A stretch of DNA of 64,000 nt from NCBI GenBank assembly GCA_009809945.1, contig WTPW01002412.1, positions 27,366 to 91,365 on the forward strand, written 5' to 3'. Position 1 is the first letter of the stretch; each line of letters starts with the position of its first letter. Positions 34,419 to 45,040 of the stretch are shown here, piece after piece. The notes beneath the pieces are model-generated. The model saw only the letters and a program-made list of their open reading frames with translations. It searched no databases and had not been told where the DNA came from. A program made the position numbers and the translations under genes. The DNA comes from Gigaspora margarita (taxonomy: Eukaryota; Glomeromycota; Glomeromycetes; Diversisporales; Gigasporaceae).

Positions 34419-36028
34419 TACATTTACAAATTCTCTAGTATAATATTTGAAGATTCTTTTTATAAAATTTCAATAGTGGTTTATAATAAATAGAAAATAA
34501 TTTTGATCACAAAGTTTGTCTATTTTTTTATGATTTTTATTGTTTATAAGTAATGTATATTATCTGACAAACCTTACTGTTGAACTGATCCTATCAAAAC
34601 TGATAACCTGTTAAATTTGATAAAGTGATAAGAATTAATTTACCAAGCCTGTTTTTGCTATATAAATCTAATAGTTTATAATGATTTCAAATCTAATAAC
34701 TTTTAATACTATTACAAAACTTGTTTACTATGTATATTGGATTGGAAATGTTTAATTGTATATATTATAAAATTATTTTTTTTGTTATATTTCTTATATA
34801 TTATGATTATATATGATTGTTCAAATTAAATCTCAGCTAATAACTTTTTATGGTTCATGATTATAAATTGCAAAATAATATTATTATTAGACAAATTGGG
34901 TAAATATAATAATTTGACAAATGATTGGCTATATTTGCTACAGAGCAGCATATGAATTACTATTATTTACTTATTTATAGTTCAATAATATATACTTATT
35001 TTACCAAATATGTTTATTAAAATATTTAAATAGTAATTACAGTACTAAAACTAGAAAATTATTAAACTGAATAAAATTAAAGCATAATAGCTTTTAGTAA
35101 TTAAATATAATTAGATCATTTTAGTAAAGATTTTTTATTTTTTTTATTTTTATTTTTTTTATTTTATATCATGCACTACTTTTATTAAAAGTTTTATATA
35201 AACTAGTGATTATATAAATTATAGTCTAATGATTATTCAGGCTATTATTGGCTACTTCACTAGTGCCCAAATATAGTTGTACTGATATTTGTTAGTTTTC
35301 AAGCTATATATGAAATCTAACACATATTTTTTTGAGAACAAATTCAGGTACTTAGCTATCTTTTTATAATTTACTCCTTTAAAAAATTCTTCTTTAAGCC
35401 TTTCATAAAGAAGAATAAAAAAAAAAGAAAAATTAAAAAGGACAAAACACAACTACCTAAATAAATACTAACAAAAAAACCCCCAAAATACATCCAGAAC
35501 AAAAAAAATAAAACAAAAAAAAAACAGAAAAAAAGCAAAGAAAAAATAGAAAATAAAAGGTACTATTACATCTAGATTAGTAATGTTACTAAAATTAATT
35601 TTTGAAAAAGGCCTATTTAGTCTTCATTAGAGAAAATTAAAATTTTTTATAAAGAAGAACAAATAAAATTTATATAGATATGTTTCTTATAATTTTATCT
35701 ATTCAAAAAAAGTACCAAATAATTTCGTCTTTCAAGTAAAATAGGTCAAAAATAATTTCGTTTTCAAATTTTAATTTTGGGTTTTCAACCCCGAAATAAT
35801 TTCATTCTCATATATAATCTAGATACTTGACAATAAAAATTATATAATACTGTATATATTAAAAACTATTAGGGGAGTGACAAAAATCAGGTGATTTTTT
35901 AGGGGGGTAAAAAATGTTGAAATTATATATAGAAACCTGACCAACTTTATATTAAAGAGGGGGGGAGGGGGGGTAGGCCTCTAATAAAAAATAATCAGGT
36001 GATTAATGATACAGCCCTTATAGTATTA
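34419..36028. other. AT-rich repeat-containing spacer
   Basis: Includes an inverted relative of the 21843 MITE (about 34577-34715), a block at about 35565-35830 repeated inverted at about 42655-42895 (words AGGTCAAAAATAATTT and TTTTGGGTTTT), and a G-run GGGGGGGAGGGGGGG at 35959-35973. No gene is seen. Confidence 0.5.
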
Positions 36029-36344
36029 CAATGGCCTACCATATTATTGTGAACTCTTTTTAAAATTTTATACAGAGCTAAATATTTATTATATTAAGCT
36101 AAAAATTAAATTAAAATTTCTTTAAATCTATATCTTTTAAACAAAAAAAGTTTAAAAAATTTTATGCTACAGTTTTTGAGATTATTAAGTTTAAGTAAAA
36201 TTTTAGATTTTTACAATTGACCAATTTTCTAAAATTTAATATAGTTTACATAGTAACTAGAATTACTAAATATAGTAATATATAAACTTAAATTTTTTAT
36301 TAATAAACTAGCAATTTTTTTTAATAGGTAGATCGCGAGTCATC

Positions 36345-36860
36345 TGGACAAACGATCTTAGTGTAACATGACGCAGATCTTATATGTTTATCATATAGAG
36401 TGTAAATGCTGAGTGCCTCTAAGGAAAAATATTTTTCGTACTAAGTTAACAGCCAAGGGCCACTAATTGAAAGTTGTAGAGCTCACTGAGACGAATCTAA
36501 AGGTGGTGAGATCGTCCAAATTGGCCCGGTAGTTGCTGAGTTATCTTTAAAAAACGATTGGCCGACTATATAAAATTACTATGTAAACAATAGTTTGTTT
36601 ACATAGTAATTTTATATAGTCGGCCAATCGTTTTTTAAAGATAACTCAGCAACCACCGGGCCAATTTGGACGATCTCACCACCTTTAGATTCATCTCAGT
36701 GAGCTCTACAACTTTCAATTAGTGGCCCTTGGCTGTTAACTTAGTACGAAAAAAAAACTATTTGAACAATTGTCAAAAAATCTTGGCATTTCCTGCTTAT
36801 GTAATTTATATAGTGATCTGCGTCACGTTACACTATGATCATGCACCTGATGACTGGCGG
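36345..36860. mobile_element. Hairpin element with GTGTAACRTGACGCAGATC ends
   Basis: Inverted ends TAGTGTAACATGACGCAGAT and (complement) TAGTGTAACGTGACGCAGAT enclose the very long palindrome below. Outer flanks GTCATCTGG and CCTGATGAC are also inverted. Inserted in the 36029-37387 element. Confidence 0.65.
36432..36755. repeat. 324 bp near-perfect hairpin (P3)
   Basis: Two arms of about 160 bp meet at about 36594 and differ at only a few positions by eye. Key words are CGTACTAAGTTAACAGCCAA, GAGCTCACTGAGACGAATCT, GGCCAATCGTTTTTTAAAGA and TGTTTACATAGTAATTTTAT. Related, less perfect copies lie at 47680-47830 (one arm) and 47875-48210 (both arms). Confidence 0.92.
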
Positions 36861-37387
36861 ATCATCAATTAAATAAAGTTATTTAGCATAACAAATTGCA
36901 CATATCTTAAAAATTTTGTAATTTTTCAAAAAATTTTTGTTTAATTATTATATATAGTAATAAAATTACTATATTTGGTAATTAATATAGTTTTGAGTTA
37001 ATAATTGTATTACTATATTTAGAAATAATAACTACCTTAAAATTTTTTAAAATTTTATAAAAATTTGAGATTATATATAATTTGTCATACTGAATAATTT
37101 TTACTTATTTTTGAAATCCAATTAGCTTAATAAAAAATTAATTTTTGCTATACAGTTATTATTTTAATTAATTTTGTACAACAATAAAAACTGGTCAAAT
37201 ATAAAAATCTAATATTTTACTTAAACTTAATTATTTTAAAAACTGTAGCATAAAATCTTTTAAACTTTTTTTTATTTAAAAGATATAGATTTAAAGCATT
37301 TATAATTTAATTTTTAGCCTAATAACTTAAATATTTAGCTCTGTATAAATTTTTAAAAAGTGTCTACAATAATATGGTAGGCCACTG

Positions 37388-38316
37388 TATATATATAAAA
37401 AAGAAGTACTATGCTAATTAAATAAAAATTTTTTATATGCTCTTTAGATTCCAACATATCATTATTGTTTATTTGAATATAGTCTACAAGCTTACTTATA
37501 ACAGTACTAGTTCTAATCAAAAAACATATTTTCAATTTGAAAGAAGTAAATACTACTAATTTTTTAAAGGGAATAAGCTAGTTTTCCTGCTTTTTGGTAA
37601 AAATTTTTGAAAAAACTCAATAGCACATAAGGATGAAAAAACAGAGGTACCAAATATAAAAAAGTTTGTAAAAATTATACTATAAATAATAATATATCTC
37701 AAATCTAAGCTTTAGGATCTAAGTCTATTACTTCTTTGCTTGATAGTACTAAAGTCACAAACTAGGAAAGCCATCTATCAAGTTTATCTAAAGATGTTCT
37801 AGGTTTCTTCTTTTTGTAGTATTTAAGTTCTCTAATAAATAACCTCAAGTTTCAGTTACTATTTAGTAGAGCTAGTTTTCTATTTTATATACTAGGAACC
37901 AAAAACCAGTATAATTCTGGAGCTCATAATGATAATTTCATTATAAAAGCATTTGATAAGTCCTAAAAAATCTAATCATGTATGCATGTTGCAGATTATA
38001 TTTTTTAGAAGTGTTACAGATAGAAAATACTAAAACTATGGTTTTGATAATTCTATTATAAATACATCAAAATCAGAATTTCAGTCATCAAAGCGCATAG
38101 AAATATAAGTTCTATGCTTTGTTCCGAACAATTAAATATATAGTTTACATAGGGTAGCCTTCTTAAAAAATTTGGTATAAGAGATTATTAGAAAGAGCTA
38201 TAATAAAAAAAGTATAAAGATTTTTTATTATTAAAATAGAAGTTTCAATAATATCTAGTAATACTATATCTAGTAGCTTTTAATTAGCTATTTTATTTAA
38301 CTATCTAGAGTTAGAG
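37388..38316. other. AT-rich spacer
   Basis: No gene, RNA or well defined repeat is recognised. Confidence 0.35.
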
Positions 38317-38922
38317 AAGTGCAATAAATCATGTAATTTTCTGGAAGGGTTTCCTATCTATCACCTTCTATATAAATAGCCAATAATATTAAAGTAAAAT
38401 CGATTTTTAGTTAATCGCAGATAGTTGCTACATAGTAAAGTCTAAATTCTTTTATGTCAATTGATAATTATTGATTAAGTAAACTTGTTTGAAAGATCAA
38501 AATATACATACTCTGAAATTTTATTAAAATTGAAGAATTGTTTATTATTTAACTTATAATTTTTATATTCATAGAATATATTTTTTTAAAAAATTTTAAT
38601 TTTTCTATCAAATGTAAAAATCAAAAGTCAATTAATAAAAAATTCTCTAATATTTATAAAAATTTTGTATTAAGTATATTTTGACCTCCTGAATAAGTTT
38701 ACTTAAGTGATTTTAATCGATTTATTTAGTAAAATTTAGACTTTACTCTGTAGCAACTTTTGTTAATTGTGAGGTAGCTTATTTTCAGATCAAAGATATT
38801 TTTGAGTTTTTTTTAAATATTATAAAATTTGATTGGTCAATAGTCCTATAACTAGAGGGAAGGAGGTCAGGATCTATGTAAACCCTAATCATGTAATTTA
38901 TTGCACTTCCCTTAGTGTTTCT
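38317..38922. mobile_element. Candidate TIR element with AAGTGCAATAAAT ends
   Basis: AAGTGCAATAAATCATGTAA at 38317 and its near complement ending at about 38922. It encloses a decayed copy of the AATAAGCTACC-family body (38400-38790: TTGCTACATAGTAAAGTCTA and mirrored TAGACTTTACTCTGTAGCAA). Confidence 0.5.
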
Positions 38923-39636
38923 ATAAATCTGAACTAAACTGAATTAAATCAAGATTAGATTTAGGTTCAATATTGAACTAAATCTAAACTAGAACATTTT
39001 TTAAAACATATTCAAATTCAGTTTAGTATTGAACTTTTAGAGTTAGTTTAAGTTCAGTTCAAATTGAGTTTAATGTTTATAAATGTTTAGATTTAATTTT
39101 TATATCTGGCAATAATTTTTTAGCAATTACTAATCCAAATATGTTAAAATTTTTATTGTAAATAAATATTAGATTACAATATATTAAAATTTATACAATT
39201 TGGATTAGTAGTTTTTTAAAAAATTGCTTAAAAACTATAAGTAATTTTTTTACAAAATTATTTTTTCTTTAAACTATAAATTTTAGCAAACAAATTTGGT
39301 TACTGATCTAATTTTGTCAAAATTTAATATATTTAAAAAAAAATTTATACAATAATATTAGAAAATAAGGATTATAAAATAGTAATATTTATTTTTACTT
39401 TATAAAAAAAAAAGTAATGTTGTCTATAAACTAAAAATCTTATAAATTTAAAAAAAATTTTAAAATATAAATTTTGTCTTTACTCTTTAATAAACTATTT
39501 TAAATTAATTTCTATTCTTCTATAATCTTAGTACATTTTTGTTTTTGAAATATACAGAAAAAGTTTTTTTTCTTCTTTATAACACCTTGTCAGACTCCAA
39601 TTTACCCAGGTTTTATTGTATCAAATTACTCTTTAT
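38923..39636. other. AT-rich spacer
   Basis: Contains degenerate repeats of AACTAAATCTAAACT/AGTTTAGTATTGAACT words (38925-39090). No gene is recognised. Confidence 0.35.
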
Positions 39637-39796
39637 TAGGGATTGAAACCACCTAAAATGTTTCTTAATCATTTAATCATTTAACTATTTAACTGTTTAA
39701 TTTGGCTAGCATTAAAATAATTCTGGCCCATGACCAACATAATTCTGCTTGGAACTATAGAGCAATTTTTAAATAGTTAAACAGTTCCAATCCCTA
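39637..39796. mobile_element. 160 bp hAT-type MITE, TAGGGATTGRAAC ends
   Basis: Ends TAGGGATTGAAACCACCTAA and (complement) TAGGGATTGGAACTGTTTAA. Flanks CTCTTTAT (39629-39636) and CTCCTTAT (39797-39804) form an 8-bp duplication with one mismatch. A better preserved sequence relative is at 51401-51543. Confidence 0.82.
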
Positions 39797-40129
39797 CTCC
39801 TTATCAAGTTTCTACTATAAACTCCTACTCCATCTTGACTTTTCATATTTTTCAAAACTCTATAACAGAAAAACTTTAAAAAGTCTACATTTTTATAAGC
39901 TAACAGTCTCTAAGTACCTTGAGGGTTCCTACAAATAGTGTACTGTATCAGCATCTAAGTACTATATTTTTATTAAGTGAACTTCGATTTCTAATATATG
40001 CATCACAAGTTCATAAGCACTGATCTTTTTACTACTTCTTGTAACTTTGATTATTTTCAAATCAGGTTCTGATTTTTTATTTGCTTCATAGCTACAAATT
40101 TTCAAAATAACTTTGCTGCACAATTAAGT

Positions 40130-40290
40130 ATTTGTATAATATCTTAGGTTTCTGTTTTTCTATAGTGTTTTAATTTCCTAACCAGCTAGTTTTTGTTATT
40201 TTATCTTTAAAAGGAATTGAACTAGCAACCTTTTGATTTGTATCCTCTTAAAGCATAACTGCTATGCTATCAATTCAGAGAATGAAAAAA
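40130..40290 (-). mobile_element. tRNA-derived SINE candidate, copy 1
   Basis: On the minus strand, GATAGCATAGCAGTTATGC (A-box-like) is followed about 30 bases later by GTTGCTAGTTCAATTCC (B-box-like) and then a body with AATTAAAACACTATAG. The same order occurs at 42187-42327 on the plus strand. This fits a pol III promoter of a tRNA-derived SINE. No full cloverleaf was assigned. Confidence 0.55.
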
Positions 40291-40640
40291 AGTTTTTTTA
40301 ATAGTCTTAAAGTTATTTAATATTATATATAGGATGTTAATAAAGTATATTACTGGTATTCAATACCATATATGTTTTGATCAATCAAAAATCATAAATT
40401 TGTATAATATAAAAATCAAGTATAACTTGAATTTTTTAAAAAAATGTATATTTTTTCAAAAATCATTATATTGAAAAATGCTATCTAAAAACCTATTTTT
40501 ATATTCTAACAAAAAAAATTTCTTGCAAAATTTTGATATAAGCAAACTTTTAACCCAAACCCTAATACAAACTCTAACCCTAACTCTAATATCAAAAAAA
40601 AATTTGCATATTATAATTTGTATTTACTAGTATTGAATAT

Positions 40641-41812
40641 TATAGGTGTGATATATGCAAAAATACCATTCCTGATGGATCATCAAAAAAAATTTTTTTC
40701 TACATCCTTTTTCCTAATGGACTGATAAGCTGGGGAAAAATTGTTTATAATGGTTGATCAAAAGTAACCTGATACCCACTTGACCAAATTTGATTAACTT
40801 TTTTTATTTTAATTGTAGAAAGCAGAGAATTAAAATAAAAAAATTTGATCAAATTTGATTAGAAGGGTGTCAATATATCTTCGATCAAAGTTTTGTAAAA
40901 TTCTAAAACATTTATCAAATATAAGCTGCAAAAAAAAATTGGTTACAATCTTTGATCGAAGGTAACTTGACACCAACCTGACCAAATTCGATCAACTTTT
41001 TTTTGTTTTAATTGTAGAATGTAGTAGAATTAAAATAAAAAAAAGTTGATCGAATTTGGTCAGGTGGGTGTCAAGATATCTTCAATCAAAGTTTTGTAAA
41101 ATTCTAAAACATTTATCAAATATAAGCTGTGACAAAAACTATTTACAATCTTTGATCAAAGATATCTTGACACTTACCTGACCAAATTCGATCAGCTTTT
41201 TTTATTTTAATTGTAGAAAGCAGTAGAAATAAAAAAAACAGTTGATCGAATTTGATTAGAAGAGTATCAAGATATCTTCAATCAAACTTTGTAAAATTCT
41301 AAAACATTTATCAAATATAAGCTGTAGAAAAAAATTGGTTACAATCTTTGATCGAAGGTAATTTGACACTACCCTAACCAAATTCGATTAACTTTTTTTT
41401 ATTTTAATTTTATGGTTTTCTACAATTAAAACAAAAAAAAGTTAATCGAATTTGATCAGGTTGGTATCAAGTTACTTTTGATCAAAGATTGTAAATAATT
41501 TTTTTCTGCAGCTTATATTTGATAAACATTTTAGAATTTTACAAAACTTTGATTAAAGATATATTGACACCCTTCTAATTAAATTCAATCAACTTTTTTT
41601 ATTTTAATTCTACTGCTTTCTACAATTAAAATAAAAAAAAGTTGATCAAATTTGGTCAAGTGGGTGTCAAGTTACCTTCAATCAAACATTGTAAACAATT
41701 TTTTCTGCAGCTTATCAGTCTATTAGAAACAGGGATGTAAAAAAAATTTTTTTCACCCTATCAGAAACAGTACTAACGATCCATCAGGAACAGTATTTTT
41801 GCATGATATATA
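40641..41812. mobile_element. Element built of tandem hairpins
   Basis: Outer inverted ends share TGCAAAAATACYRTTCCTGA and, further in, CTGATAAGCTG. Between them lie about five tandem units of about 190-200 bp. Each unit is a hairpin whose arm reads GACACCAACCTGACCAAATT then CGATCAACTTTTTTT, with loop TTTTAATTGTAGAA..., joined by a spacer with AAAATTCTAAAACATTTATC and AAATATAAGCTG. Units sit near 40760-40870, 40960-41080, 41160-41275, 41360-41480 and 41560-41690. No coding capacity. Confidence 0.85.
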
Positions 41813-42186
41813 TATATTGTATATATATTTGTATAATATATTATAAATAGTAGTAATATATTAACCAATCAGAATTGAGATAGAGTAATCACACTATACA
41901 TAAATAGGAGTGGCTTATACATGAATGGAGTAGCTACTAAGTAAAAATATTATATAATAAATAGCATATCCCTAATCTAAAACCAAAAAAATAGTAACTA
42001 TAATAGTTATAAAGTATACAGAGCAAGAAAATCTTAAAAAATTGTTAGATAGTAAATTTAATAAATTAGATTGGGCTTCTAAAATAGCTAACTTATATTT
42101 TATAGCTAAAAACTTAATACATTAAAAAAATTGATAACAACTAAAAAATATTTATATTACTAATTTTGGCTTATATAATTGTCCTT
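41813..42186. other. AT-rich spacer
   Basis: Nothing recognisable between the hairpin array and the plus-strand SINE candidate. Confidence 0.35.
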
Positions 42187-42327
42187 TGGGTCGATAGCAT
42201 AGCAGTTATGCTCTAAGGATGTAAATTGAAAGGTTTCTAGTTCGATTTCCAGTGGCAGCAAAAACTTAAAATCTATAATACAGGTTCTACCAAATAAGAA
42301 AAGAGAACTAAAACACTACAGGAGACA
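42187..42327 (+). mobile_element. tRNA-derived SINE candidate, copy 2
   Basis: A-box-like TAGCATAGCAGTTATGC at about 42196 and B-box-like TAGTTCGATTTCC at about 42238, followed by a body with ACTAAAACACTACAGGAG. It is in the opposite orientation to the copy at 40130-40290. The tRNA of origin cannot be named. Confidence 0.58.
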
Positions 42328-42610
42328 GGGACCCAGGACGTCAATTGATAGACCTTCCTAGTGCGACGCTATAGTAGTCATGATCAAAATCCCGAAGTTG
42401 TACTTGAGTCAGAATTACTGATTTGAATAACTGAAATTATAAGACATACTAAGAGGCCGAAGTCTGAAAAGATACTTCAAGAACTCATGGCGGCATGTTC
42501 AGACTGTAATCCATACCAACAGATGGCCGACTGGGCAGTACCAGCAGGGCTTGCTGGGAGAAATAAAGCTTGGTACAACAACACTGCCTAGGCATTAATA
42601 GAATTGCTAG
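42328..42610. other. GC-richer unidentified block
   Basis: About 280 bp clearly richer in G and C than all neighbours (AGGACGTCAATTGATAGACC, AGATGGCCGACTGGGCAGTA, CAGCAGGGCTTGCTGGGAG). All frames carry stops. It directly follows the SINE candidate and could be its 3' module or the tail of an unrelated non-LTR element. Confidence 0.5.
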
Positions 42611-43569
42611 GTAGTTGCCTATGTAAATAGTTAGATCCCTATCTGTACTTATACATAGTAACGAAATTATTTTGGGTTTTGGAACCCAAAATTAAAAAAT
42701 TTTCCCAAAATTATTTTTGACCTATTTTACTTAAAACCCAAAATTTTTTGATTTTTTTTTAAATAGATGAAATTATAAGAATCATAATATATAAATTTTA
42801 TTTGCTCTTCCTTATAAAAAATTTTAATTTATTTTACAAAACCCGAAATAAGCATTTTTTAAAAATCAATTTTAGTGGCATCTATATCTGTACTTTGTAC
42901 TTAAATATCTAATAAAGTAGTACTTGGTTGTAAAGTGGAAAAAAAAATTTTTGGCTTATATAATTTAGTATCATATACCTTAAGTTCTAAAGCACATTTT
43001 GGTATGCTTTTTTATATTGTTCTAGAGATATTATGTGCTAACTAAAAGAAATACACCCAAAAATTAGTTTTGGAATAATTATGTTAGAAATTTTTACTGG
43101 AGTGGAGAATATTAAAGGCCTTTGTTTAGAACATTTGTACGTATCTATCTTCCATATCATGATATTCTATATAATAAAGATTTAGCAACATATATTTGTC
43201 TAGGTTACAGATATGCAAATTTTCTTAATTACTTTTTGAATCTAATAAATAAATACTTAAATACAATTCTCAAAACTGACCAACTACTATAAATTAGCCA
43301 ATACTAGTATTAGACAAAATTAAACTCAATTTTCATTTTTACTCAAATTTGTTAATCATTAGTTATACTTAATTGGAATTTTGCAACCATGATGCAATAT
43401 AATTTTGGTTATATAACAATTACTTGTTTATTTGTTTATGAAAAATGGTATAAAGATAAATATGAAAACATATATGCTAACCCTTCTAGCAAGAACAGCT
43501 GATCTATATTTTTGATAAATTATTAAGATAATACAAAATAGGAATATAAATTTGTTACACTTGTGATAT
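42611..43569. other. AT-rich spacer with inverted repeat copy
   Basis: About 42655-42895 is the inverted counterpart of about 35565-35830. The remainder shows no gene. Confidence 0.45.
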
Positions 43570-43589
43570 GTCATACATCAGAACATTTT

Positions 43590-43790
43590 ATATATGGATA
43601 TTGATCGATATTAGAGATTGGAATCGGTCATATATCTCATGATCGATCATTGATCGATTATATACAAAGGAGATCGATTTTATGATTGATTATAGTATTT
43701 TGATCAGTCATTGCATATGATCGATCATGATCATATGATCGATCATAATTTATGATCAATCATATGATCGATCACTAGTCTACATAAATA
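43590..43790. repeat. GATCGATC-rich degenerate satellite
   Basis: More than a dozen GATCGATC or GATCATGATC-type words in 200 bp, most of them in the palindromic form ATGATCGATCAT. No fixed period; it looks like a decayed simple satellite. Confidence 0.8.
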
Positions 43791-43819
43791 ATATTATTAA
43801 AAAAATTGCTATTTTTACT

Positions 43820-44120
43820 CAAACTTTGACAATGGATATTTTGATAATTAGTAATCCAAGTCGGCTCAAATTTTTGTTATAGATATTGTCGATATTCTTT
43901 TATGATATATAAAAATTCAGCCAATTTAGTTTGATAATTCTAGAGTAATCATTTGTATACGATAGTTAATTTTTTTTAAAAAAATTAACTATCGTATACA
44001 AGCGATTACTTGAAAATTACCAGACCAAATCGACTAAAATTTTTATATATCATAGACTAATTTCGATACTATCTATGGCAAAAATTTGGACCGAATTGGA
44101 TTACTAGTTATTGAGATATC
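43820..44120. repeat. Interrupted palindrome beside assembly gap
   Basis: Arms of about 140 bp (AACTATCGTATACAAGCGAT and complement near the centre at about 43976, CAAATTTTTGTTATAGATAT and complement farther out), breaking into the gap at 44121. Confidence 0.75.
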
Positions 44121-45040
44121 NNNNNNNNNNNNNNNNNNNNNNNNNNNNNNNNNNNNNNNNNNNNNNNNNNNNNNNNNNNNNNNNNNNNNNNNNNNNNNNN
44201 NNNNNNNNNNNNNNNNNNNNNNNNNNNNNNNNNNNNNNNNNNNNNNNNNNNNNNNNNNNNNNNNNNNNNNNNNNNNNNNNNNNNNNNNNNNNNNNNNNNN
44301 NNNNNNNNNNNNNNNNNNNNNNNNNNNNNNNNNNNNNNNNNNNNNNNNNNNNNNNNNNNNNNNNNNNNNNNNNNNNNNNNNNNNNNNNNNNNNNNNNNNN
44401 NNNNNNNNNNNNNNNNNNNNNNNNNNNNNNNNNNNNNNNNNNNNNNNNNNNNNNNNNNNNNNNNNNNNNNNNNNNNNNNNNNNNNNNNNNNNNNNNNNNN
44501 NNNNNNNNNNNNNNNNNNNNNNNNNNNNNNNNNNNNNNNNNNNNNNNNNNNNNNNNNNNNNNNNNNNNNNNNNNNNNNNNNNNNNNNNNNNNNNNNNNNN
44601 NNNNNNNNNNNNNNNNNNNNNNNNNNNNNNNNNNNNNNNNNNNNNNNNNNNNNNNNNNNNNNNNNNNNNNNNNNNNNNNNNNNNNNNNNNNNNNNNNNNN
44701 NNNNNNNNNNNNNNNNNNNNNNNNNNNNNNNNNNNNNNNNNNNNNNNNNNNNNNNNNNNNNNNNNNNNNNNNNNNNNNNNNNNNNNNNNNNNNNNNNNNN
44801 NNNNNNNNNNNNNNNNNNNNNNNNNNNNNNNNNNNNNNNNNNNNNNNNNNNNNNNNNNNNNNNNNNNNNNNNNNNNNNNNNNNNNNNNNNNNNNNNNNNN
44901 NNNNNNNNNNNNNNNNNNNNNNNNNNNNNNNNNNNNNNNNNNNNNNNNNNNNNNNNNNNNNNNNNNNNNNNNNNNNNNNNNNNNNNNNNNNNNNNNNNNN
45001 NNNNNNNNNNNNNNNNNNNNNNNNNNNNNNNNNNNNNNNN
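44121..45040. other. Assembly gap
   Basis: 920 Ns between a palindrome and poly-T. No inference is possible. Confidence 0.99.

Larger units (their letters stand above)
36029..37387. mobile_element. 1.36 kb TA-flanked element with CARTGGCCTACC ends
   Basis: Ends CAATGGCCTACCATATTATT and (complement) CAGTGGCCTACCATATTATT, each beside TA. TIR similarity extends about 180 bp inward (GTTTAAAAGATATAGATTTAAA, GCTACAGTTTTT words). A hairpin element (36309-36880) sits in the middle. No transposase; Tc1/mariner-type by ends. Confidence 0.8.

Noticed and set aside
40641-41812. CRISPR-like regular repeats
   Set aside because: The units are palindromic and the spacers between them are themselves conserved, in a eukaryotic intron-containing context with no cas genes.
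42187-42270. Functional tRNA gene
   Set aside because: A- and B-box-like words exist but I could not fold a full acceptor stem and anticodon arm; a second copy with a shared downstream body favours a SINE.
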